Assembly (NCBI GenBank): GCA_015501055.1
Contig: JADNYV010000179.1
Coordinates: 1 to 64,000, forward strand
Reading direction: 5' to 3'
DNA length: 64,000 bases
Origin: Mucidula mucida
Lineage: Eukaryota > Basidiomycota > Agaricomycetes > Agaricales > Physalacriaceae
Shown: positions 1-11,796 of the stretch, piece after piece
How the letters are laid out: every line of letters starts with the position of its first letter
Numbering within the stretch: the first letter of the stretch is position 1
Translations under genes and position numbers: made by a program
The notes under the pieces: model-generated
Database searches by the model: none
Told to the model about the DNA's origin: nothing
Seen by the model: the letters and a program-made list of their open reading frames with translations, nothing else

Positions 1-2
1 GC

Positions 3-1937
3 CGCCGTCTCCGAACACGCGTTGGAACGCAATTGGAGAAGTTCTTCCCCCTTGCTGCTTCTCACATTCTTGCGCCGGCGCCTGCGGAGGGAGCGATATC
101 GCAGCCCGGGGTAGTCATCGACGAGTCCTCATCCGCGTTATATCCGCCGACTCTGAGAGAGGCTGAGAGGCAAATGGTGAAGAGTAATGCCTTAGTCCTT
201 GAAGCAAAAGCTGCCGCTTGGCTCTTTACTGTTTCTTCCAATTCGGCAGTTCATCGCGTTGTATTACACGCCCTTAGTAACATCCCACTTCAAATGGTCT
301 CCATTATCAGGAATATTATCGGCCAGCAAGTTCTCAAGGAAGCCGTTTCTAGTGCTCTTGCTTCCGCGGACTACTCGCAGCCTGAACAGCGCGCCGCTTA
401 CGAGCGTCTTATACGATCACATATCCGGCTTTGTCCCAAAGTACCTATCCAAGTGCTTCCGCTGGCATGGACACAGACAGACCTTTCGCCTTTCGTTTTG
501 ACCCTTGGACGTCCGGAACGTGCTGTCCAACTACTGCGACAAGAAATGTTACGGGACTCGGTCAAACTTGATGTCGCCGCCTGGGCCAAGATCATGCAAA
601 AGGCGATGTCCGTTGGTGATACAGGTTTTGAGTGGATCGATGGCAGTTTAGAATGCTCCTCAACATGGCGGAAATTTTTGTCCTGGTTCCTCTGCCATCA
701 TCGGTGTCTCTCTTGTGCCAGACGCCGTGGGTCAGGGGATGAGGTCTACGCTCTGCCATTCCTCTCCCCCCATCTAGATCACTTCTGCGGCTCCCACTTC
801 AGTCTCGTACTCGATTCAAAGTCAAAGCAGGAGAGCGCAACTACTGAACCTATTTTCTTCAGTCACGCCGTTCAGCACTTCATGATACCATCGCTTTCAG
901 TGGTTCTCTACAACTTCGCGTATTCGTCGTTATGTACCGACGAGGTCTATGATGCTGTTCCATCCGATATCCGCCTGCGCCTCGCTATGCTTCAATCTAC
1001 TTTCATCCAGAGTACTAGCTCCGAATCGAACGAAAGATCACTGTTTGCCCACGCTCTTCGATGTGTTCACGAAAGCCTTGGCGTTAAGGGTGTAGATGCG
1101 GCGTATCTTTATCACCGCGACGTGCTTCACGCAACCTTCCTTTCATTGAAAAGCATTGCCGACATCACTTTCCGGTCCTCCGGAGTGCTATGCGCTCGGG
1201 ACAGAACGGGCGTTTTGCATGCCCTCTTCAGGATTTTGATTTTGTCCCCGGCGCACCATGAGGATTATGTGCTTTGGATGACAGATGATGTCGCTTCTTG
1301 CATTACTCGAATAATCTTTACTGGTGACCCGGAATGGCATGGATTCGGCCGGTTCATTGCGGATGCTCTGGAAGCTAATGTACAGGTGCCGTGCACGCAA
1401 CTCCTCTCCAACCTCTACTTCGGGCTTTGCACTAGAGATTGGCTGAAGACTATAGCTCATGAATGGTTCGACAATGGTCTTTACTACCATTACGTAAAGC
1501 GGACACATACATCTTACCGTTTTGCGGCAGCTGCGTTCATCGCGGGAATCGATGCAATTGCCGGGCCAGTGCACGATCAGGTCCTGGAGTATATACAGCA
1601 GCGTGAAAATCTTGTCACGCTCTGTAAGCTCCTCATCCTTGCTGACGTCGAACAGCGTAAGACCCTCCGCACCCTGGCCGCTCACATTCCAGGTCACCTC
1701 TGGATGTTGTGCTTGATTGACATGCAAGAATTCCTTCAATCTGAAGAAACCAAAGGCTTCTACCGCTATCAACTTGAAGATCCTCACCGACATCCGTATT
1801 CGGAGAGCCAGACGTTGGTTTATGAGCCTTTCCACAAGCTACCTGCTGACCTCTTGAAACTAACCCCAATGTCCCACAAGCCTTCGCATCTTGTACGGGT
1901 ACGTTTTCATAGCATGCCGTTATCTGCACGCTATTGA
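3..1937 (+). CDS. DUF6535 family protein, copy 1 (C-terminal part, 5' cut by window edge)
   Basis: The reading frame is open from the first complete in-frame codon to TGA at 1935-1937 (about 644 residues). It matches, almost residue for residue at the start, the long C-terminal region of the DUF6535 genes at 3965-7040 and 35451-38537, so the membrane-spanning N-terminal part lies upstream of the window. The visible part has no transmembrane segment. It is a soluble, probably alpha-helical region with many short helices and pairs of cysteines. Function is unknown; DUF6535 proteins are abundant in Agaricomycetes. From about 640 to 1400 it is nearly identical to the 37.26-38.02 kb copy. An ATG-independent start within the window is not expected. 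Confidence 0.85.
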   Translation, partial: RRLRTRVGTQLEKFFPLAASHILAPAPAEGAISQPGVVIDESSSALYPPTLREAERQMVKSNALVLEAKAAAWLFTVSSNSAVHRVVLHALSNIPLQMVSIIRNIIGQQVLKEAVSSALASADYSQPEQRAAYERLIRSHIRLCPKVPIQVLPLAWTQTDLSPFVLTLGRPERAVQLLRQEMLRDSVKLDVAAWAKIMQKAMSVGDTGFEWIDGSLECSSTWRKFLSWFLCHHRCLSCARRRGSGDEVYALPFLSPHLDHFCGSHFSLVLDSKSKQESATTEPIFFSHAVQHFMIPSLSVVLYNFAYSSLCTDEVYDAVPSDIRLRLAMLQSTFIQSTSSESNERSLFAHALRCVHESLGVKGVDAAYLYHRDVLHATFLSLKSIADITFRSSGVLCARDRTGVLHALFRILILSPAHHEDYVLWMTDDVASCITRIIFTGDPEWHGFGRFIADALEANVQVPCTQLLSNLYFGLCTRDWLKTIAHEWFDNGLYYHYVKRTHTSYRFAAAAFIAGIDAIAGPVHDQVLEYIQQRENLVTLCKLLILADVEQRKTLRTLAAHIPGHLWMLCLIDMQEFLQSEETKGFYRYQLEDPHRHPYSESQTLVYEPFHKLPADLLKLTPMSHKPSHLVRVRFHSMPLSARY

Positions 1938-2912
1938 TACTCGACTAGATTGGTGCCACTGTACCCTCGCCGGAGGCGCCCGTACGTCACGAACGGAACA
2001 ACAAGCGTGTGAGTAATTCAGTCCGTCACCTCCCTGTAAAATGATAGCAAATCGAGTAGTTGATGTTGTATGTTAATGTAAAGTAGCAAAGGTTTATGCG
2101 TGTCTTTCCTTTCTCTTCTGAATATGAAGATAAAACTTCTGAACGCTACAGATCAGTATGACATCGGAGCCTACCGAGGCGTCTGATTAACTGTTCAATA
2201 AGACACATTGACATGAATCAGATCTGTACGTCGCACACAGTCACTTGTTTCCGCATCCTAGTGTCGCCGACTCGCAACAAAGCAGATTGGTGTCTCAAAT
2301 GCAAATTTGCGGACCAATTGACCGGGATATGTTGCTACCAACCATTTAGATATGCTGTGCACATCTGTTCGTGTCTCATCTATGTACCAGACACGCCTCG
2401 CAATCTACTTCCCGTGAGAAACCTTTCGCGACTCTCAAGTCGGGGACACCCATTGAATGCATGAAGCTCCGCAAGAGCTTTCATGATTTCCTTGGATGCA
2501 AAAAGAAAGAATAATTTCTATTCCGGCCGTGAAAGCTGTCTTCAGAGAGAGTTGAACTGTTCTTATGTGTCAGGAGGCGGTCAAGATGATGGCACAGAAA
2601 CTTACCAGGGACAAGGTTGGGTCAAGTACTAGGGCTTCAGTTTGCCTTTCTTTAGACCCCAGCAATATTCGTAGTCATCGGGCTGATGAATGAATCAATG
2701 GGTGTACTTGTCCTGAAGAAGAGATCTTTGGATGGCACAAAGAAGAACCAAGTCTTTGGGCAAAGCCAAAAGGCGCTCTGCCAATGGTGCTGAATCTCTG
2801 CAATGATGCAACCCAGCTAATATGCCCCAGATGGCCCCATCAAATCGCCACGATGACTGCCCATGCCTTTCGCGGGCTTAGCCTCCCACAGTCTCCCCTC
2901 TTCTTTGAGATC
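1938..2912. repeat. Intergenic block, duplicated (block copy 1)
   Basis: There is no convincing gene here. The stretch 2213-2800 is a diverged, internally shortened copy of 39690-40770, with shared landmarks: the segment around 2418-2620 matches 40430-40620, and 2739-2790 matches 40715-40765. The same block occurs a third time at about 7780-9020. It is the downstream flank of a DUF6535 gene and was probably duplicated with it. Confidence 0.6.
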
Positions 2913-3505
2913 TCACGGCTCACATTCATCCTCTAGGATCCCAAAGTCGGATGCCTTTGGTGCTGATCCGGGCTGTTGAGGGCGCTCGGGAAGTGCCAAT
3001 GTTGCCTCCTGCCAACACTTGTCGAGACACTGTGTGAGACCCTCCGATGTGTTGTTGAAGGTCCTCTGGTACATACAGCGACCAATCTTCACCATAGTCC
3101 TCTCGTGAGCTACACCAATGTTCGCTAACTGCCTTTTGAGATCACTCTCTGGCCTGAATTCGATTGCAGGTAAGGAGACTTGCTCTGTGCGTCAGGTACG
3201 AACACTCACCAACTTTCTATATCCTGAAGCTTCGATGCCAGGTCAGATAAAATGGATGGTGGAGGCCATGGGGTGGCGTTCTGCACAAAGTGCGTCAAAA
3301 ACACCCTGCGGAACTCTGCTTTCCAGGCGGTATGATCCCTCTTCCACTTTGCTTCTGCTGCTCTCCATGTGTTCAAAGCGGCATTGTATTTCTTCAAGCA
3401 CCTTTCCTGCTCCTCCGCGCGCTCCCTCTTTTCCTCTTCAGTGAGTTGTGTAGGGTGAGAAGTATTCGAAGGTTGACTGCAAGAAAGGGACCAAGCGTTG
3501 TCCAT
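2913..3505 (-). CDS. Small hypothetical coiled-coil-like protein, two exons (intact)
   Basis: Exon 1 is 3505-3210 and exon 2 is 3153-2913, with a 56-bp GT-AG intron (3209-3154). The product is 178 residues. The ATG at 3505 was chosen because it aligns with the start of the paralog at 38960. The protein has an N-terminal Ser/Pro/Gln stretch, a strongly charged Glu/Lys/Arg-rich helix likely to form a coiled coil, and a C-terminal part with several cysteines ending in a KASDFGI motif conserved between both copies. I do not recognise the family. It lies downstream of and on the same strand as the DUF6535 gene at 3965-7040, an order repeated at 35.4-39.5 kb, so the two genes move as a unit. Confidence 0.65.
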
Positions 3506-3637
3506 GTCCCCGCCAGCGGGGAAGGGTTGTTTTGCTGGACATGGCAGGTATGATTTCCATATAAAAGTCCAGCAGTACACAATAGCCCACAAGTCCCTTT
3601 TGTATGCTTGTTCAATTAGAACAACGAGCATGTACAA

Positions 3638-3964
3638 GCCGCAGATCCAATGAAATCATGATGTACGTTGTTTGGTGAACAATAAAGTTGACCTCTCGGT
3701 AGGCTCCGATCTTGTACTGATCTGTGGCGTTCGGACACTATACTTATGTTCTGATTCAGAAAGGAGATGAAAGACATACTGATTTTTGCTACTTTACATT
3801 GGCATCGACTAAGTACTGGATTTTCTATTCTACACGGAATGAATCACTCGCACTTTCGTTGTTCTCAGTATTCGGTTCTTGTACTAGATGCACACGTGAA
3901 GGCACCTGCGTGGAGGGTAAGGTAACAAACTAGTCAAATATCAATGACCAATAGGCAAGGCCTT
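3638..3964. other. Intergenic spacer between small gene and DUF6535 copy 2
   Basis: AT-rich spacer with no supported gene. It corresponds in position to 38538-38900 of the inverted duplicate and probably holds the 3' end of the DUF6535 transcript and the promoter of the small gene. Confidence 0.5.
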
Positions 3965-6900
3965 TCAACTATGCAAACATACCCGTATGTGATGCGAAGG
4001 CTTATGGGACAGTGGGGTCAGTTTCAGGAGAGCAGCGGATAGCTTGTGGAAAGGCTCGTAAAACAACGTCTGGCTCTCTGAATACGGATGCCGGGGAGGA
4101 TATTCAAGCAGAAAGCGGTAGAAGGTTTCAGTTTCTTCACACCGAAGGAATTCCTGTATGTCAATCAAGCACAACATCCAGAGGTGACCTGGAATGTGGG
4201 CGGCCAGAATGCGGAGGGTCTTGCCCCTTTCGACATCAGCAAGAATGAGCAGCTTGCAGAGCGTGAGAAGATTTTTACGCTGGTGGATATACTCTAGGAC
4301 TTGATCGTGCAATCGCCCCGGGCCAATTACATCGAGTCCCGCGACGAACGCAGCTGCGGCAAAGCAGTAAGAACTATGTGTCTCCCTTGGGTAATTGTAC
4401 GGGTCGTTCTCGAACCATTCATGTGCTATAGTTTTTAACCAGCATCTAGTGCAAAGCTCGGAGTAGAGGTTCGATAGGAGTCGCGTGCAGCGCAGCTGTA
4501 CATTAGCTTCCAGGGCATCAGCGATGAACCGACTGAATTCATGCCACTCCGGGTCACCAGGAAAGATTGTTCTGGTGATGCAAGAAGCGACATCTTCTGT
4601 CATCCAGGCCACATAATCGTCACGAAGCGCCGGGGATAAAATCAAGGTCCTGAAGAGGGCATGCAAAACGCTCATTCTGTCCCGAGCGCATATGACTTCG
4701 GAGGACAGGTATTCTATGTTGACAATGTTTCTCAATGAAAGGAAGGTCGCGCGAAGGATGTCAGGGTGATGAAGATACGCCGCATCTACACCCTTAATGC
4801 CGAGATTGGCGTGAACACATCCAAGAGCTTGGGCGAAGAGAGATACTTCGTCCAATTCGGAGCTAGTACTTTGGATGAAAGGTGATTGAAGAATAGCTAG
4901 ATGTAGGTGGATATCGGATGGAACAGCCTTGTAGACCTCGTCGGTACATAACGACGAATACGCGAAGTTGTAGAGAACCACTGAAAGAGATGGTATCATG
5001 AAGTGCTGAACGGCGTGAGTGAAGAATATAGGCTCCGTAGTTGCGCTCTCCTCCGTTAATTTTGGATCGAGGATGAGGTCAAAGCGGGAACCACGAAAGT
5101 GATGCAGATGGTGGCCAAGATACTTCAAAGTGTAGATCCCATCGCCGGAGCCATGACGTTTGGCACAAGAAAGGCACCTATGACGGGTAACGAAGTAAGA
5201 CAAAAATTTCCGCCATGTTGAGGAGCATTCTAAACTGCCATCGATCCACTCAAAACCTGTATCACCAACGGACATCGCCTTTTGCATGATCTTGGCCCAG
5301 GCGGCGACATCAAGTTTGACCGAGTCCCGTAACATTTCTTGTCGCAGTAGTTGGACAGCACGTTCCGGACGTCCAAGGGTCAAAACGAAAGGCGAAAGGT
5401 CTGTCTGTGTCCATGCCAGCGGAAGCACTTGTATAGGTACTTTGGGACAAAGCCGGATATGTGATCGTATAAGACGCTCGTAAGCGGCGCGCTGTTCGGG
5501 ATGCGAGTAGTCTGCGGAAGCAAGAGCATTAGAAACGGCTTCCTTGAGAACTTGCTGGCCAATAATATCCCTGACAATGGAGACCGTTTGTAGTGGGATG
5601 TTACTGAGGGCGTGTAACACAACGCGATGGACAGAGGAATTGGAAGAAACAGTAAAGAGCCAAGCGGCAGCTTTTGCTTCAAGGACTAAGGCATTACTCT
5701 TCACCATTTGCCTCTCAGCCTCTCTCAGAGTCGGCGGATATAACGCGGATGAGGACTCGTCGATGACTACCCCGGGCTGCGATATCGCTCCCTCCGCAGG
5801 CGCCGGCGCAAGAATGTGAGAAGCAGCAAGGGGGAAGAACTTCTCCAATTGCGTTCCAACGCGTGTTCGGAGACGGCGGCACATCCTCTTAAAAGTAAAG
5901 TGATGTAGATGAAATACAAGGCGGTAGGCATAGTGCGTTAATGGGGTGACATACGGGCAGGAGGCTTTGAAGACCGGAAGGAGATTAGATGCCACGTATG
6001 CACATAAGGCAATGAACGCCATTACGCTGACGACTCCCATTATAGGATTGCTGAGTGAGCGCAGGAATATGATGAGACCGGCTAAGAAGACGCCCAACGC
6101 GACATGCATCATGACGGGAAGCAGTCCAATGATTACCGGCACATTCCAGGCCTCGAGGTTATCTGCTCTGGCTTGGCGAAGCTGTGTGCGTTCACGGGGT
6201 CCACCCGTCTGAGAAAAAGACATGTACTGGTGAATCCACTGCTTCGTCAACACGGCGATGAGAGCGGTCGTCAGACTGAGAGTCAAACTGGTAAACCAAA
6301 GACCATTGACGCACACGGCGGTGAGTGACGGGTCAGAGGTCGAGTTTGGGGCGAGTTCAGAGCGGGGAATGGTTGATAGGGATATGTTCGCGTCTTTGGC
6401 GCGCTGGAGATTGATGGATTCGTATGTGAGGTATGAAGTAACCTCGGAGTGGTCGACGAGTAGGCTTTGATAGGTCTGAGATACAAATGAGGAGACGACA
6501 GCAGAGAAAAGTCCGGCCTATGGACGCGTGTCAGCGAGACATAAAAGTATGCAATGCAGGACGTACAAAAACAAGCAAAACATCAAGGGCATCCGTCCAG
6601 TCAGCGACTTGATTCGTGTCCACCTTGATGCTCTCCTCAACATAAGTCTTCCAAATCCTGCCTCCGTCGCCCATCTCCTTGTACGGCTCAGCCTCGGGGT
6701 ACTTCTTTTCGTAGTCGAAAGGGTCAAGCGCTGTAACAAGGTCAGATATTGATGAAGGGAGACGAGAAGGAAATAAACCTTTCTGAGATCGCCGGCCGGG
6801 AAGTGTGATCCCGAATACTGTGCGTCTTCGTCGCCCACTGTGCTCGGGGCATGGCATGAATCCCTCTGAGACGTTCTCCCCGAGAACGACACAACAGTCA

Positions 6901-7040
6901 GCACTACCAATATCGGGCTGGATAAAAGGACTGGTCGGGGCGGAGCCGGCGAATACGGTGTTTGAAGGTGAGGGTGGAGGGATTGACCCCATTCCTGCAG
7001 GTAGCGAGCGTGGCGCAGAGTGATCGCTGGTCGTGGCCAT
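3965..7040 (-). CDS. DUF6535 domain membrane protein, copy 2 (intact, three exons)
   Basis: Exons are 7040-6779 (262 nt), 6730-6567 (164 nt) and 6517-3965 (2553 nt), giving 992 residues. Both introns are GT-AG and short. Exon 2 is exactly 164 nt in the copies at 35.4 and 47.5 kb, which supports the model. The N-terminal 88 residues are Ser/Pro-rich and variable. Then comes the DPFDY...DALDVLLVF block, followed by the DUF6535 region with about four membrane helices, including the VNGLWFTSLTLSLTTALIAV and LLPVMMHVALGVFLAGLI segments. A long soluble helical domain of about 650 residues follows. Function is unknown; membrane localisation is inferred from hydrophobicity. A further 3' splice event cannot be excluded at the GT near 3980. 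Confidence 0.85.
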
Positions 7041-7430
7041 GTGCAGCGAGAAAATCAAAGAAGCAAGCGAGGGGTGATGGAGTATGTCCGTTAAGTATAT
7101 CCGTCGGTCCATCTACCGGAGGTACCTGAGTTGACAAGTAGACATCAGAATTGATACAAACAGCAGCTAAGAGCGGAATAAGAACACGTACAACGCACTC
7201 CGTATGCGGTATGGCGAGAGTACAAGAGACACGATCCATTGTTCGTTTTTAGAGGGCTCTTTTCCACGAGACGACCAGCGAATCGCGCATGTAGGGTACT
7301 TCAAAACACCTAATTTGTACGTGACGGTTCATGAGATACTGCAGCGCCTGTGAGAAACGCCGTGATGGTATGTTACACACGTATACAGTCCGCGTACACG
7401 TGATGCCCTCAAAATTGAATCGGCACTGCC
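7041..7430 (-). promoter_or_regulatory. 5' flank of DUF6535 copy 2, shared with copy 3
   Basis: About 380 bp upstream of the start codon are clearly similar to 35080-35450 in reverse orientation, so promoter and leader were duplicated with the gene. No clear TATA box was picked out by eye. Confidence 0.4.
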
Positions 7431-7780
7431 ACCAGTGTGCGATTTTTGCCTTTCTGAAGAGTCTATGCTCAGGCAGTGCATGAGCGCCGTTGGAATATCA
7501 ACAAGATGTCGTAAGAGTTCTTGTGTACTCGCCCATAGACAGTCCTCGACGGGAAGTGCGGAGAAACTTTGGAAAATCCTCACACGTGAACTCTTCTACA
7601 GTCACCACCCTCTTCGGAATCGCGGGGTAGTACCTCTACCGTACGAGGTTGCTCGCGTGTCCTCCTGCCCTGCTTTAGGGCCCACGTCGCCTTCATCTCC
7701 ACTGTCCGGCAGCGTCAACGCGTCACGCTCCAGCCCGGACACAGGCACCCAACCGCGTCGCCACGAATGAAAGGTGTCTC
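7431..7780. other. Unassigned intergenic sequence
   Basis: No gene with convincing coding character, no repeat partner found within the window, and no RNA gene recognised. Confidence 0.4.
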
Positions 7781-9020
7781 TACGGTGTCCCGCTTACGTT
7801 CATCGTGTCCTCTAGGGCCGCGCCAACTCGGAGGCGTAGCCCCCAACCACGGCTGCATTATCCCCTTCTGTTTCGAATGTTTCAGCGCGTCACCTAGTCG
7901 CCTATATCGATGTTCTCTGGGTCAGTACTAGGCGAGGATGAGTGTAATAGCTTTGAAGCGCGCTGAGAGTCACTAGACAATGTCGAGACGTCGATAGTTA
8001 TCTGCTGGCTCTGGCTTCAAGCCAGGCCAGCCGTACTTGAGCCAGAGCCAGGCCAGGCCGTGACGACGGCTTGATACAGCCCGCGGCCTGGCATCCAATT
8101 CCTGAGGCCACAAGCCAGCCTTCAAGCCACGGCTTTTGTTGAGTGCTGAGGGATTCAGATTTGAGGTATACAAGAATGTAAACACTGAAAATACTCAGTC
8201 GCAATTACTCCTTAACATCATTTCTAGTCTTACATGCGCTCAAGGGGTTGTTTCCTGTCGGTCAGGCACAATGATCAATTCTGCTGCTCCGGATTATGAG
8301 GTGGCGCATATTCCTAGACGGTATTGTCACGGATCTCAGGTAAGAAATGAGTGTACATACACTCGTAAACCCTTGACTCGACAATATTCAAATAATAGAG
8401 GTGAAGAAATGGAAGAGTATTTTCGACGGAGATTCCGGAGGGAGCTGGGTGACCGTATTTGCCCTCGTAGCTGCCGGCCGTAGAATTCGAGGTATGGTCG
8501 AGGTGCCCAAACCAATCGAGATGTGCTGGCGAGTGTTCCGTTAAGTTCCGATAGTGTCAGAGACATGGGCGATGACAAAGAATGGATGAAAATTGCAGGA
8601 TACCATGGGAGGCGACATTTTGCTGAGGCCAAAATCTTTTTCGTCGAGAGGTCGCAACTGAAGAGCGACAATCGACTGGCAAGGGTGATAACACGGTATT
8701 ATAGACATAAAAAGGCATGTTCTGGAGGAAACCTCATATACAACAACAAATGATTGGATGTTTGAGGCTCTACAAGAGCTTTTATGATTTCCTTGGATGG
8801 GAGAAGAATAACGGCCTTCAAAGCTGCCTTTGCTTGTCCTGACGAAGAGATCGTTGGATGGCACAAAGAAGAGCTAAGTCTTTGGGCGAAGCAGAAGACG
8901 CTCTGGGGGTGAATCTCTGCTGCAGTAGCAGCATTGCCGTGTGGTCAGTGATGAGCTGTAGCGAGCTGCCACAGGAACTTTGGTCATGTTATGTTCGCCG
9001 GTCGGTCGCCATTGCAGCCT
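7781..9020 (+). pseudogene. Duplicated block copy 2 with decayed hypothetical gene
   Basis: 7780-7990 matches 39880-40090, and 8415-9020 matches 40120-40880 on the same strand. The shared part at 8540-8700 encodes a conserved string around GDDKEWMKI and RLARVIT. About 400 bp (roughly 7995-8410) are inserted here relative to the 40-kb copy, which breaks the frame. No family was recognised. It is a degraded paralog of the segment at 39870-40430. Confidence 0.45.
8005..8051. repeat. Inverted repeat of CTGGCT units
   Basis: CTGGCTCTGGCT at 8005-8016 is answered by AGCCAGAGCCAG at 8040-8051, with further GGCC/GGCTT motifs to 8130. It lies inside the insertion specific to this block copy, so it may be a terminus or internal hairpin of a small transposon. 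Confidence 0.5.
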
Positions 9021-9116
9021 GAATTCATGAAGTAAAGGTGCTGATTCCAGGAGTTGGATTACTTTCCAGGTCTCCAGTGACGGGAGACAACAAAAAGTTA
9101 GGTACTTGGCCCCACC

Positions 9117-9432
9117 AACACTTGTAGTACACATGGTTGTTTCAGTATTATTACTTACATGCAGTTACCACTTGTATTTAATGGTTTCACGGACTAGTAG
9201 CATACAACACTGGGTCAAGGGCGTGGAGTCATCCCTAGCGGAAACATGTATGGACAAGGAGTCTCAAACACAGACTTACTAGTATATAAGCAGTAGTGTA
9301 GTATCACTGTACTTTAGTTCCAATCTTGTTTATACACCTGGCCTAGCCTAGTTCTATGAACACAAATACTTTCTTCCCTTAGTTCTTGCTGTGGTACCTG
9401 GTTGAGTCTTGTGGCTTAGTCAGTCGCTAACA
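9117..9432 (+). mobile_element. Gypsy-II element A, 5'-truncated LTR
   Basis: Matches the last three-fifths of the 529-bp LTR at 58006-58534, including the TATATAAGCAG TATA-like box, and ends in the same TAACA. It is followed directly by the same leader as at 58535, so this is the 5' LTR of a gypsy copy whose first ~210 bp are lost. Confidence 0.85.
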
Positions 9433-10024
9433 GAAGATCGGAACGACTTTCTACCACCTACCACACATCCCTGATTGTCGATCAGCACTTCGCTGTTTGA
9501 TCATCACACATTTCCCCATCCCCTTTCCTGTTTACAGATTGACGGATTCCTAATTCCAGTGCACGTCCGCATACATGTGTATTGGTCCCAGTAGTGCCGG
9601 CTCACAGTTAGAGATAACTGCCTTGGGTGCTGGAAGTAGCCGCTCTTACGAGAACAAACTTTTGGCAGTTGCACTTCAGTGGGCGCTGTTTATGGGTCAA
9701 CCCCCGTTCCCAGGAAAACTTCGGCTTACCTCACACCACAGGGACGTCAGCTGGGCAATTGCAAACTTGTGACAAGCTCTTGGGCTCCGTGAATACATAG
9801 TCAGTAGTCGGTAAAATAGTGTAGACAGTTACAATATCTACCTACTTTACTTACCTTACAATACACATCATCATTCCCCATCCTTTTAAGCCCTGGATTC
9901 TCTTGCAGATCTAGGTGATTCCTCCTTATTCATCCAAACCTCTATTCCCTCACCCAATTCATTTAAATCCGCATTACCCATATCCCCATTTTCACCCTTT
10001 CACACCCCACCACCATGACTCGTC
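9433..10024 (+). mobile_element. Gypsy-II element A, untranslated leader
   Basis: Collinear with 58535-59133 of the younger copy, with many transitions. It contains no gene. It includes a C/T-rich stretch just before the gag start. Confidence 0.75.
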
Positions 10025-10939
10025 ATGCCCAGCGAAGCACCTAAGTCCGGTTATCACGCTAATGCCGAACCCAAAGGCCGATCCCTTGTCATTAAGCCTT
10101 ACAACTATGGCGGGGACAAGACCAAGTACAAGAGCTGGTGGTGATCAATGTTTACATACATCCATAACAAGAAGAACAATATTGCATCTAACTCCGAAAG
10201 GATTGATGTTGTTCTCTCCTACATCCGAGGAGATCACATTGATGCATGGGTCCAGAACTACACGGACCAGAACTTCAGCAAGTTACGAGAGGAATGGAGA
10301 GTTTCTTGGGCGCAGTTCAAGGAACATCTGAAGGAGTGATTTGTTGATTCCAACCTTGCGCGGGATGTGCAAGACCAGATTAAGCAGTTGTGCCAAGGGC
10401 AAGACACCGCCAAAGATTTCTTCTAAAAGTTTGAGATCCTGATCACTCAGGCAGGATATTCAAAGGATGATGCATATGTTGTGCGTTTTCTCAAGACCAA
10501 TGTCAACAAGAAGATCATTGACCAGATCTATGGTAGCCAAAACAGGTTGCTGGAAGACTACAAAGAATGGAAGAAACAGATCATCCAGATTGATCAGCTG
10601 TGGAGAAGGCAAATGGCGAGCAAAAGGCCCGGAATGCAGTCCCGGCCCCAGGCTCTGCAGGTGACTCCACCAAGAGTCAATCTGACAAATCCGCAACCAC
10701 AGCCAACCACGCAACGAGATGTCACCGGTGTTACATATGGAGGAGCCGGCAGGCTGATGGACATTGACAATGCATGACGAAGGGGCCTTTGCTTTAGCTG
10801 CGGCAAACAAGGCTACATCAGCAGGTTCTGTCCCAAGAAGAGTCAACCCCAGCAGATTTGGGGTCTGTGGACCAAAATGAATGACAAGGAGAAGAAGAAG
10901 TTGGCGGAAGAGTTGGGTTTTGTGAAGCTCCCGCAGTAG
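10025..10939 (+). pseudogene. Gypsy-II element A gag, with multiple stops
   Basis: Homologous along its length to the gag at 59134-60060. It encodes the retrotransposon Gag core (the IDVVLSYIRGDHIDAWVQNY region) and a CX2CX4HX4C zinc knuckle at about 10791-10832. It is interrupted by at least four in-frame stops that look like C-to-T or G-to-A changes relative to the 59-kb copy: at the WWR site (CGA to TGA, about 10142), at KER (CGA to TGA, about 10337), at DFFQ (CAG to TAA, about 10425) and after DNA (about 10776). The final TAG at 10937-10939 is the normal gag terminator. The element is dead. Confidence 0.85.
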
Positions 10940-11267
10940 ATGCAGTCCTGCCGGAGCAGTCATCAAGGGAAGAGTTGTCAGATGCAGAATCTATTTATAG
11001 TACTGGTACTGATACATCTAAAATATCATTGACGACTTCACCAACAAAACCTGCGAAAGAAAGATTTGAGCCAAATACACCCGAGTGGATCGCACAACGG
11101 CTAAGAGAGGATGAAGTGTTGAGAGCGGTGGGAATCTTGAGAGCATGGATGCCGGAGCGGAGAGAGAGAGAAGCAATGGAAGAGAAAGTGATGGCAATCA
11201 GAGCGTTGACAAAGGAAGCTGCGGTGGAAGTTGTGACAGAGTTGAAAAAGTTGAGGAAGTACATCCG
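10910..11267 (+). pseudogene. Gypsy-II element A, start of pol (interrupted by LTR insertion)
   Basis: This frame is -1 relative to gag and overlaps its end, as in elements that make Pol by -1 frameshifting. It encodes the linker before the protease and is cut after codons for RKYIR by an LTR beginning at 11268. The five bases ATCCG at 11263-11267 are the target site. The continuation of this pol lies at 17230-16860 on the minus strand, again flanked by ATCCG. Confidence 0.8.
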
Positions 11268-11796
11268 TGTTATGAATCACCATATTTTCACATTTTCAAT
11301 CTTATCATATCTTATCGGGGGCCTTGTCTTATCAACCAACGGACTGTTTCATCACCTGTTTCGTTACCAATCATACTCCTTTTCATTACCAAAGCCGTAC
11401 TCATGTTGGACACATGCCCAACACATGGATGACATCATACATGCTGATACCTCATGGACTTCCTATCGTATACACACCACCGACACTTGTAGCACACATG
11501 GATGTTTCAGTATTATTACTTACATGCAGTCACCACTCGTATTTAATGGTTTCACGGACTAGTAGCATACAACACTGGGTCAAGGGCGTGGAGTTATCCC
11601 TAGCGGAAACATGTATGGACAAGGAGTCCCAAACACAGGCTTACTAGTATATAAGCAGTAGTGTAGTATCATTGTACTTTAGTTCCAATCTCGTTTATAC
11701 ACCTGGCCTAGCCTAGTCTTACAAACGCGAACGTTTTCTTCCTTAGTTCTTGCTGTGGTACCTGGTTGAGTCTCGTGGCTTAGTCAGTCGCTAACA
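11268..11796 (+). mobile_element. Gypsy-II LTR (full length) inside element A pol
   Basis: A 529-bp LTR from TGTTATG to TAACA, the same length as 58006-58534. Its left flank is the ATCCG target site in element A pol. On the right, instead of a matching ATCCG, it joins another LTR fragment in opposite orientation. This shows it is an inversion breakpoint, not a simple solo LTR. Confidence 0.85.

Noticed and set aside
11268..11796. Simple solo LTR
   Set aside because: The target-site flanks do not match on both sides; the mate of its left flank is at 17226-17230, so it is an inversion breakpoint.
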